The notes under the pieces: model-generated
Told to the model about the DNA's origin: nothing
The model's database searches: none
What the model saw: only the letters and a program-made list of their open reading frames with translations
Origin: DATCZB01 sp035513215
GTDB taxonomy: Bacteria; Pseudomonadota; Gammaproteobacteria; Steroidobacterales; Rariloculaceae
Reading direction: 5' to 3'
Assembly: GCA_035513215.1 (NCBI GenBank)
Contig: DATKCK010000102.1
Location: 1 to 59,832, forward strand
DNA length: 59,832 bases
In this document: positions 53,867 through 59,832 of the stretch, in pieces
Layout: each line of letters begins with the position of its first letter
Numbering within the stretch: the first letter of the stretch is position 1
Position numbers and translations under genes: made by a program

Positions 53867-55570
53867 CTAGAGCCGAGACGCCATGAGCTCGACGTCGGCC
53901 AACGCCCACGCGGTCTCGAATCGCTCACGCGCTTCGGCCGCTTCTGCGATCCTCCCCTGGGCCTCGAGGCTTTGGATGAGCCCGAACATCGACCACCCGT
54001 TGCGCGGGTAATCGACGAGATCCCGACGATACACCTCTTCGGCTTCGTCGTATCGCTCGGCGCGATAGAGCGCGAGACCGAGCGACTGCCGTGTCGGGTA
54101 GTACCAGAACGGCGGCTCCATGTACGGCAACGCATCCTGTATCTCGACGGCCTGGCCGAAACGCGAGATCGCGGCGTCGAGATCCCGGGCCGCAAGCGCA
54201 ATCTCGCCCGCAAGCAGCGCCTCGGCGATGTCGAGCAGGTCGGAAGCGGGGTAGGCCCTCGTCACGAGGAAATCGATCTGGTCGCTCTCCTTAAGCGACG
54301 CGAGCGCCTCGAGCTCGGCGCGGGCCGCGTCGAGCTCGCCCGTGTTCGCGAGAGCGACGCCCCGCGCGTAACGCCAGATCGCGTTCGAATAGTGCAGGTT
54401 CGAGGCCGGCTGCGGTTCCGCCAGAAGATCTTCCCAGCGGCCGAACTGCACGAGCGCGAGCAACGGAATCGTGTGAAAGAACTCGACCATCGGGAACTCT
54501 TCGATCTGCTCGAGGCGCACGTTGTCCGCGACCTTGCGCGCGGCGTCTATCGCCACTTCGCTCCGCCCTTCCATTGACGACGCCGCCCAGAGGAAATGGA
54601 TGTTGTGCGGATAGTAGAGCGCGGAATAGAAGCCCTGCGCGTTGCACTGCGCGATGTACTCCTCGTCGACGAGCGCGGCCCGGGCGTTCGCCTCCGAGGC
54701 ATCGTTGTAGCGCCCGACGCGCCAGTAGATGTGCGAGGGCATGTGCACCAAGTGCCCCGAGCCGGGGACGAGATCGGCGAGCCTGTCTGCCGCCCTCTCG
54801 GCGCGATCCGGCCGCGACGAGGCTTCAACGGCGTGAATATAAAGGTGCAGCGCGAGCGCATGCTCGTCGTTTCGGGCGAGAATCGACTCGAGCGCCTCGA
54901 TGACGGACACGGTCTCGGGCCGCGGCGTTTCGCCGTCCGACCAGTAGTCCCACGGCATCGTGTTCATCCAGGCTTCGGCGAAGAGCGCCGCGATATCGTC
55001 ATCGTCGGCAAAGCGCGCGTTGAGCTCGCCCATCGCGGCGGCGTAGGCCAGGTTGAGCGGATCTCTGTCTTCGGCGGGCTCCGGCGCATAGCGGACGGCC
55101 TGGGCTTCGATCAGAAGACGCTCGCGCTCGGTCGCGTTGCCGCGAAGAGCCATGGCCTCCTGAACTGCGGCGTAGGCGTCGATCTGGGCCTCCGGCGCCA
55201 TGATCACCTTGCCGTTGGCCGTCACGTTGATGTTCGGCCCGGTCGCGAGCGCCTCGCCCCAGAAGCACATCGCGCACTCCGGGTCGAGCCGCTGCGCCGC
55301 CCTGAAGGATCGTATCGCCTCGGCGTGATTGAAGCCGAAGGCCAGCACCATGCCCTGATCGAAGTAGCGCTGCGCGCCGGGATCGGACGTCGTGATCTCC
55401 CGATGGTACGGACCCATGCCGGAGAACAGCGGCGCGCCGGCACGGGTGACGAGCTCCGTATCGCTCTCGACGGCCGGGCTGCCCGCGGCGTCCGTGCCCG
55501 CGACATCCGGGTCCGAGCAGCCCATCAGAACGGCGAGGCCGCCGAGCGCAATCAGTCCGCTGACTCTCAT
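53867..55570 (-). CDS. TPR-repeat lipoprotein
   Basis: 567 residues. Lipobox LMGC puts the lipidated residue at Cys18. Several tetratricopeptide-like helical pairs follow, for example around FGFNHAEAIRSFRAAQRLD, in the middle and at the C-terminus (YRAERYDEAEEVYRRDL, GRIAEAAEARERFE). A CxxC pair (PECAMCFWGEA) sits in the first repeat. Proteins of this type are common in gammaproteobacteria, next to oxidoreductases, and are uncharacterised. ATG 55570 has a strong AAGGAG site. Upstream DUF2237 (15-base gap) and the downstream flavoprotein suggest one transcript. Confidence 0.85.
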   Translation of the reverse strand: MRVSGLIALGGLAVLMGCSDPDVAGTDAAGSPAVESDTELVTRAGAPLFSGMGPYHREITTSDPGAQRYFDQGMVLAFGFNHAEAIRSFRAAQRLDPECAMCFWGEALATGPNINVTANGKVIMAPEAQIDAYAAVQEAMALRGNATERERLLIEAQAVRYAPEPAEDRDPLNLAYAAAMGELNARFADDDDIAALFAEAWMNTMPWDYWSDGETPRPETVSVIEALESILARNDEHALALHLYIHAVEASSRPDRAERAADRLADLVPGSGHLVHMPSHIYWRVGRYNDASEANARAALVDEEYIAQCNAQGFYSALYYPHNIHFLWAASSMEGRSEVAIDAARKVADNVRLEQIEEFPMVEFFHTIPLLALVQFGRWEDLLAEPQPASNLHYSNAIWRYARGVALANTGELDAARAELEALASLKESDQIDFLVTRAYPASDLLDIAEALLAGEIALAARDLDAAISRFGQAVEIQDALPYMEPPFWYYPTRQSLGLALYRAERYDEAEEVYRRDLVDYPRNGWSMFGLIQSLEAQGRIAEAAEARERFETAWALADVELMASRL

Positions 55571-55585
55571 CCTTTTCTCCTTCGT

Positions 55586-55957
55586 CTAATTGAGATCGGC
55601 CGCAAACGCTTTCATGACCTTGAGCGGCACGACGTCGAGCGCGCGTTTGTGCGTAGAGCGCAGGAATACGCGTGGGGCCATGCCGGCAGCATGCGCCTCG
55701 CGCCAGCGCTCGGCACAGAGGCACCAACGATCCCCGGCTTTGAGACCGGGAAATCCGAACTCCGGCCGCGGCGTCGACAGATCGTTGCCGCGAAAACGCG
55801 AGAACTCGAGGAATTCCTTCGTCACCCGGATGCAGATGGTGTGCGAGCCGGTATCGTGCTCACCCGTGTTGCAGCAACCGTCGCGAAAGAACCCCGTCAC
55901 GGGCTTCTCGCCGCAGACTTCGAGCGCTTCGCCGAAGACATTCTCGGGCTCGTCCAC
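55586..55957 (-). CDS. DUF2237 family protein
   Basis: 123 residues from GTG 55957 (GGGAG site 9 bases upstream). Nearly the whole protein is the DUF2237 pattern: NVFGEALEVCG, TGFFRDGCCNTGEHDTGSH, GNDLSTPRPEFGFPGLKAGD and RWCLCAERWREA. Conserved Cys and His residues suggest metal binding. The family has no known function. It overlaps nothing; a possible 36-residue ORF ends 3 bases before its start. Confidence 0.9.
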   Translation of the reverse strand: MDEPENVFGEALEVCGEKPVTGFFRDGCCNTGEHDTGSHTICIRVTKEFLEFSRFRGNDLSTPRPEFGFPGLKAGDRWCLCAERWREAHAAGMAPRVFLRSTHKRALDVVPLKVMKAFAADLN

Positions 55958-55960
55958 GCT

Positions 55961-56071
55961 TCAGGCTCCCGTCTCGTCGAGGCCGCGGCTGATCCGGTAG
56001 AGCGCGACGATCAGCGTGACGGCACGGCCGGGCGCGGAAACGTCATCGATCGAGTCTGGATGTCGCGTCAT
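55961..56071 (-). CDS. Possible 36-residue peptide upstream of DUF2237
   Basis: An ATG at 56071 has a GGAG site 8 bases upstream and opens a 36-codon frame (MTRHPDSIDDVSAPGRAVTL..., ending ISRGLDETGA) that stops 3 bases before the DUF2237 start. The site, spacing and coupling argue for translation. The small size and lack of any recognised family leave it uncertain. It could be a small protein or a coupling leader peptide. Confidence 0.35.
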   Translation of the reverse strand: MTRHPDSIDDVSAPGRAVTLIVALYRISRGLDETGA

Positions 56072-56148
56072 CAGAATCTCCGGAAATCTTCGCTGTGATT
56101 GGGGCGGACCCATCGGCCCGCAGGACGTGATTCTACGCCGCCGGCAGA

Positions 56149-56533
56149 CTACAGCGAGGCCCAGTAGGCGCCGAAGACGACCACCGACAGCAAGAACCCG
56201 ATGACCACGTTGACGGCAACTCCGCTCGTGAAAGCCCAGAACGGTCGAATTTCGGAAAGCGCCGCCAGATCACGCCGGCGCTGGCGCGTTCGGCCCGATC
56301 CGCTTGCCGACGAAATAGATGACGAGAAAGGTCGTCACCGAGACGATCGTCGCCTGTAGCACGGCGACCGGGCCCGCCCAGACGACGAGCGTGAACGGCA
56401 GCGTCGCGCCGAGCAGCACGATCCCGGTCTTGATGTAGACCGGCACGAACTCGCGCTGCCGCACACCCATGATGCGCGTGCTGAGCGAGAAGACCGCGAG
56501 CCCGCGCCAGGCGTTGTTCCTGCCCGGTGCCAT
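56149..56533 (-). pseudogene. Remnant of a UPF0324 / YeiH-type putative sulfate exporter
   Basis: The 87-codon frame at 56270-56533 contains the family segment VYIKTGIVLLGATLPF with the following membrane helix, then stops. In another frame, bases 56149 to about 56285 encode the family's C-terminal helix (RPFWAFTSGVAVNVVIGFLL, then VVVFGAYWASL and stop). Intact members have some 250-300 residues between these parts and more sequence before the first. So the locus appears 5'-truncated and internally deleted with a frameshift. Family recognition is from memory of conserved segments. Confidence 0.6.
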
Positions 56534-56642
56534 CGACCCTCCCCCGCCGGCGCTTGACAGCCCAGCCGGACGACGCTATCAGGATGCAATGGTCCCCGAC
56601 AACCCCGGCCCGGGGTCGTCCAGAACCGACAAGGAGTCAGCA

Positions 56643-57806
56643 ATGAACAGAATCAAGCGGCTCATCTCTCTCGTATTCGTCACGACGCTCACGGCGAGCT
56701 CTGCCGTCGTTCTGGCGCAGGCGCCGGACGTCGCCGAGCCCTTCAAGCTCGGCACGTTCTCGATCGCAGGCAGCCCGACCGTGGGTCTCGTGCTCAGGGA
56801 CGCGCTGATTGTCGACATCGGCGAGGCCAACGCGGCCATCGTGCAATCCGGCGATCTTGCCGACATGACCACGCCGGCCGACATGCTCGGGGTCATCGCG
56901 CAGTACGAGGACGGCGTCAGAGACCGTCTCTACGCCATCGTCGACTATCTCGTCGAAGGCGACCGGCTCGAAGGCAACCGCCGGCCCGCCTACGTTCACG
57001 ACGTCGAGACGGTCGGGTTCCTGCCGCCGGTACTCTATCCGAGCACGATCATGAACGCGGCCGTGAACTTCTACACTCATGCCTGCGAAGGCTGCAGCGA
57101 CGAGGAGCTCGCGCAGATGACGCGCGAACGGCAACAGAACCGCGGCGTGCCCTATCTCTTTCTCAAGCCGACGCGCGGCAGCATCATCGGCAACAACGAC
57201 GAGATCGTGATCCCTTACGGCCGCGACCGCACGGACTGGGAAGTCGAGCTCGGCACGGTCATCGGCCGCGAGGCCAAATACGTTTCCGCGGCGCGCGCCG
57301 AGGATTACGTTTTCGGCTACATGGTGTCGATCGACGTCTCGGACCGCGGCGGGCGCCCGCCCGGCGGCGCAGCCTTTGGCACCGACTGGTTCGTCGGCAA
57401 GGGGCACGACACGTTCGCGCCGCAGGGCCCGTGGATCGTGCCGAAGGAGTTTTACGGCGACCCGATGGAGCGGCTGCATCAGCTTCTGACGATCGACGGC
57501 GTCACTGTCCAGGAGGCGAGGGCCGGCGACATGATCCATTCGCTGTGGGAGCTCATCGAGTACTCCTCGTCGCTGATTACGCTTTACCCGGGCGACGTTC
57601 TGAACAGCGGGACGTCGGGGGGCACGTCGACGGGGGCGTTCGAGACCGGTACGCGGTCGGGGTATCTCGAGCCTGGGGAGGAGATCGCGGCGTCTATCGA
57701 AGGCATCGGCACGCTCCGGCATACGGTCGTTGCTGGCGAGCCGCCGCCGGCGGATCTCACAGGTGCACAGCTGCCGCCGGTGGAAAGCTACCTCGAGCGG
57801 GAGTGA
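56643..57806 (+). CDS. Secreted fumarylacetoacetate hydrolase family protein
   Basis: 387 residues from ATG 56643, with AAGGAG at 56631-56636. A signal peptide (RLISLVFVTTLTASSAVVLAQ) precedes a complete FAH fold: NFYTHACEG, LKPTRGSIIGNNDEIVIP, metal-binding TDWEVELGTVIG, and MVSIDVSDRGGR. C-terminal NSGTSGGTSTGAF matches the family loop. FAH enzymes cleave C-C bonds of 2-keto or 3-oxo acids and are normally cytoplasmic, so export is unusual. The frame is open 58 codons upstream, but the ribosome site and signal peptide fix this start. Confidence 0.88.
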   Translation: MNRIKRLISLVFVTTLTASSAVVLAQAPDVAEPFKLGTFSIAGSPTVGLVLRDALIVDIGEANAAIVQSGDLADMTTPADMLGVIAQYEDGVRDRLYAIVDYLVEGDRLEGNRRPAYVHDVETVGFLPPVLYPSTIMNAAVNFYTHACEGCSDEELAQMTRERQQNRGVPYLFLKPTRGSIIGNNDEIVIPYGRDRTDWEVELGTVIGREAKYVSAARAEDYVFGYMVSIDVSDRGGRPPGGAAFGTDWFVGKGHDTFAPQGPWIVPKEFYGDPMERLHQLLTIDGVTVQEARAGDMIHSLWELIEYSSSLITLYPGDVLNSGTSGGTSTGAFETGTRSGYLEPGEEIAASIEGIGTLRHTVVAGEPPPADLTGAQLPPVESYLERE

Positions 57807-57873
57807 GCGCGATCGGCCGGGGACGTGACGGGGGTGGTCTCCCGCTCAGACAGTCCTCGCGCGCGGTGTGTTC

Positions 57874-57914
57874 GGGGTCAGACCCCTTTTTCAACGAAAA
57901 AGGGGTCTGACCCC
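57874..57914. repeat. Perfect 19-bp inverted repeat between convergent genes
   Basis: Two 19-base arms (57874-57892 and 57896-57914) are exact reverse complements around the loop AAC. Each arm begins or ends with GGGGTCAGACCCC, itself an odd palindrome, next to a T5/A5 run. It lies 67 bases after the FAH gene and 19 before the end of the convergent gene, so it could act as a bidirectional terminator. The GGGGTCAGACCCC core is also widespread in bacterial genomes as a dispersed repeat, sometimes with IS200/RAYT-type transposases (from memory). No transposase is here. Confidence 0.85.
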
Positions 57915-57933
57915 AAATCCCCACGCACCACGG

Positions 57934-59205
57934 TCATTTATTCGCGAGCAATATATCGAGCACCTGCTGGGCGTCCTCGTGATTGAGCTGCTGAAGCTCG
58001 GCCTCGATATCGTGCAGCACGCGCCGTCCATCGAGAGTTGAAGGTCCGCGCTGGATGACCTGTCTGAGCTTATGCTTGGCGAACAGCTTTTCCCCACCCT
58101 CGTATAGCATCGCTGCGACTCCGAGCTCGGGCTGAACGACCGAAAGACCGCGAAAGAGTCCCCGAAGAATCGGCCGCGAGTAGGTTCGCCATGCCGCGGG
58201 ATCATGCCGAATCGATTCGACCTGGCCCCGAACGGCCTCGAGCCGCCGCTCGAGCTCCTCCTTGTGCTCCGGAGAGAGGTCCGCGAGCGCCGCGAGCGTC
58301 TCTTCCGGCACGCCCTCGATTCCCGTTTCGGCGGCCTCGGCGGCCGGCTGCTCGATATGCCGCGGCACGCGCGGCGCGCTTTCCATGGCATGACCGCCTT
58401 CGACCACGATGCGGGCGCCCGAGACGTCGATCTTCAGCGCCTCGGGCGTCGTGCGCAGGCTGAAGCCGGAAACGATCTGCGCGGCACCGGCGTCGATCCG
58501 CAGGTGATGGAAAGCGACAGGCAGAAAGCCGTCGGCCCACTGCTGATTTACGGCCACGCCGGCCGCGAGCAGCACGTCGGTTCGACTCATCGGGGGATGC
58601 TGAAGGATGTCCGAAACGGCCGACTCCGCCTGGAGTGCCGCGTGCACGATCGCCGCGGCCACCATACGCGTCGAATCGCGGATCTCGCGCAATGCCGCCA
58701 GGCGCACCGGGCCGAAGAAGGCATTGAGCTGCTCGAACCAGGGATGGCGCACCGTGCCCGTGACGTTCGGCGCCGCGAGCAGGGCTGTCAGCGCGCCGCA
58801 GCATGGCGACTCTCGGCCGAATCGTCCGATCGTGCCGTACGTGTGGGTTGCCGCGTGCCTGATCCTGCCGACGTGCGAGGCGATTTCCATCACGACCAGC
58901 TTCGGCGCCTGGTTGACTCGCGTGAAGTGGTCGTCGATCAGCGGGAAGGCCCCCGGCTCGAGCCGGCCGCACATGTTCGAGACCGAGAAAACGCGATCGC
59001 GCGCGTTCGCAACGTCGGAGATCAGCGGCGTCGCGACCTCGCGGTCGAACCCGGCGCGCGTCAGCCCGAGCCGCTCGTCCGAGCAGGTCACGAGACAGGC
59101 GCCGTACGACGCGATCCCGCTGACCTCGGCCGCGGCGCGGCGCAGCATCAGGTGGAACTGATCGAGCGCCTGCTCTTTGCCGATGATCCGGCGCAACGTT
59201 TCCAC
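57934..59205 (-). CDS. Uncharacterised protein with faint beta-carbonic-anhydrase-like motifs
   Basis: 423 residues, no signal peptide or membrane segment. I do not recognise the family. In the first 150 residues, LVTCSDERLG (Cys41, Asp43, Arg45), then RVFSVSNMCGR, PKLVVMEIASHVG and PCCGALTALL (Cys136) follow the order and spacing of beta-carbonic-anhydrase motifs (CxDxR, GxxFxxRNAG, HxxCG). The zinc His of HxxC is missing: Ser133 stands three before Cys136. The C-terminal half (about 290-420) is acidic and helical. ATG 59205 is 18 bases after a small membrane-protein gene on the same strand, so the two are probably co-transcribed. The resemblance may be chance. Confidence 0.7.
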   Translation of the reverse strand: METLRRIIGKEQALDQFHLMLRRAAAEVSGIASYGACLVTCSDERLGLTRAGFDREVATPLISDVANARDRVFSVSNMCGRLEPGAFPLIDDHFTRVNQAPKLVVMEIASHVGRIRHAATHTYGTIGRFGRESPCCGALTALLAAPNVTGTVRHPWFEQLNAFFGPVRLAALREIRDSTRMVAAAIVHAALQAESAVSDILQHPPMSRTDVLLAAGVAVNQQWADGFLPVAFHHLRIDAGAAQIVSGFSLRTTPEALKIDVSGARIVVEGGHAMESAPRVPRHIEQPAAEAAETGIEGVPEETLAALADLSPEHKEELERRLEAVRGQVESIRHDPAAWRTYSRPILRGLFRGLSVVQPELGVAAMLYEGGEKLFAKHKLRQVIQRGPSTLDGRRVLHDIEAELQQLNHEDAQQVLDILLANK

Positions 59206-59223
59206 GAGCCTTCCCCAGGCAGA

Positions 59224-59607
59224 TCAGGCGCCGAAGATCAGGAAGGCGCCGAACAGCAGGCCGAGAACGAGCCAGGCTCGTATGGCCGTCGGCGACCAGC
59301 GGGACACCCAGTTGACGAGCTGTGCCATTCGGCCCCGACCCATGATCAGCAATCCGATCGCTGCGACGATCGCGACCCAGCCGAGCACGGTGAAGGCCGT
59401 CGGAAAACGTGAAACCTGCGCCGCCGTCAGCAGCGCGGCGCCGAGCAAGATACGAATACCGACGGCGAAGCCGAGTCCCGCCGTGTTCGAGGCCACGCGC
59501 CTCACGAGCCCGACGAGGCTCTGCGGCGCGACCAGGCCCCAGAGACTCGCGACGACGATCAGAACACCGAAAGCCTGAACGACAATGCGAGCGAAAGTGA
59601 AGATCAT
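59224..59607 (-). CDS. Small integral membrane protein
   Basis: 127 residues from ATG 59607, with about four hydrophobic segments (IVVQAFGVLIVVASLWGLV, FAVGIRILLGAALL, FTVLGWVAIVAAIGLLIM, AWLVLGLLFGAFLIF). No family was recognised; the arrangement is seen in many small proteobacterial membrane proteins. It is upstream of, and 18 bases from, the gene at 57934. A TATACT at 59649-59654 (minus strand) could be its -10 element but lacks a good -35. The frame is open further upstream without protein-like sequence. Confidence 0.75.
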   Translation of the reverse strand: MIFTFARIVVQAFGVLIVVASLWGLVAPQSLVGLVRRVASNTAGLGFAVGIRILLGAALLTAAQVSRFPTAFTVLGWVAIVAAIGLLIMGRGRMAQLVNWVSRWSPTAIRAWLVLGLLFGAFLIFGA

Positions 59608-59757
59608 CGGCTTTCCCGGGCTTCCCTTATGCCTTCTCTTTGCCGGGTAGTATAGGGGTATCGACGCAGCCCATGGCCCTCGGTACATGACCGCGCGACG
59701 CTTGCGCGGGCCCGGCGCTTCATCGACACTCTGGCCGTCTCGAGCTCGGGGCATAGC

Positions 59758-59832
59758 GTGTCCGAAACAGAACCAAGGTCGTATCGTCCAGTCCAGCGGA
59801 TCGGGCTCATTGCCGGAATCGTCGTATTCGGC
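59758..59832 (+). CDS. Start of a membrane transporter, possibly SLC13/DASS type, 3'-truncated
   Basis: A GTG at 59758 opens a frame to the end of the window (25 codons, MSETEPRSYRPVQRIGLIAG...). The polar leader followed by RIGLIAGIVVFG resembles the N-terminus of sodium-dependent dicarboxylate/sulfate symporters. With so little sequence the assignment is only a suggestion. Confidence 0.4.
   Translation, partial: MSETEPRSYRPVQRIGLIAGIVVFG

Overview
The window is about 60 kb of high-GC chromosomal DNA, densely packed with genes on both strands. Many neighbouring genes overlap by a few bases at stop/start codons. The gene content is that of a Gram-negative gammaproteobacterium. Typical gammaproteobacterial neighbourhoods are present: def-fmt-rsmB-DUF4390-ntrY-ntrX, argS followed by an FtsN-like SPOR gene, dprA-smg-topA-tsaC, glmU-glmS and gltB-gltD. 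The many exported proteins (Tat signals, lipoproteins, planctomycete-type DUF1592/DUF1552 proteins) suggest a free-living, probably marine or sediment heterotroph. That ecological and taxonomic guess is inference. I see no rRNA, tRNA, CRISPR array, prophage or intact transposase.

Layout. 1-5.7 kb: end of gltB, gltD (with an odd repeat-bearing insertion) and msrA. 5.7-12 kb: a convergent sensor kinase with a carbohydrate-binding-like periplasmic domain, a DUF924 gene, a FadI-type thiolase, a PRC-barrel protein, an AEC-type carrier and an HNH nuclease. 12-13.8 kb: a four-gene, fully overlapping ECF sigma / anti-sigma / small acidic exported protein / DUF3106 operon. 13.9-18.5 kb: priA, argS and a SPOR protein. 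18.5-25.4 kb (minus strand): def, fmt, rsmB, DUF4390, ntrY, ntrX. 25.6-31.4 kb: a LysM protein, dprA, smg, topA, tsaC. 31.5-36.2 kb: a large secreted subtilase and a convergent 3-methyladenine glycosylase lie between tsaC and aroE. 36.2-41.6 kb: glutathione reductase, oligopeptidase A, exonuclease III and an HD-domain protein.

41.6-47 kb: a minus-strand trio consisting of a DUF1592-type cytochrome lipoprotein, a DUF1552 Tat protein and an exported ankyrin-repeat protein. 47-50.6 kb: a small unknown ORF, glmS and glmU. 50.8-56 kb: a membrane-anchored HExxH protein, then a minus-strand cluster of a possible 36-residue peptide, DUF2237, a TPR lipoprotein, a Tat-exported covalent flavoprotein and a methyltransferase. 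56.1-57.8 kb: the remnant of a UPF0324/YeiH-type transporter gene and a secreted fumarylacetoacetase-family protein. 57.9-59.8 kb: a perfect 19-bp inverted repeat, a protein of unknown function with faint beta-carbonic-anhydrase-like motifs, a small membrane protein, and the start of what may be an SLC13-type transporter running off the end.

The core genes serve nitrogen assimilation (gltBD; ntrYX by family), translation initiation and tRNA/rRNA modification (def, fmt, rsmB, argS, tsaC), DNA maintenance (priA, topA, dprA, xth, tag) and envelope precursor synthesis (glmU, glmS). The most unusual items are the NtrX-like regulator whose AAA+ domain has lost its ATPase and sigma-54 contact motifs, the DUF1592-DUF1552-ankyrin operon, the orphan sensor kinase, the decayed transporter and the unassigned protein at 57934-59205.
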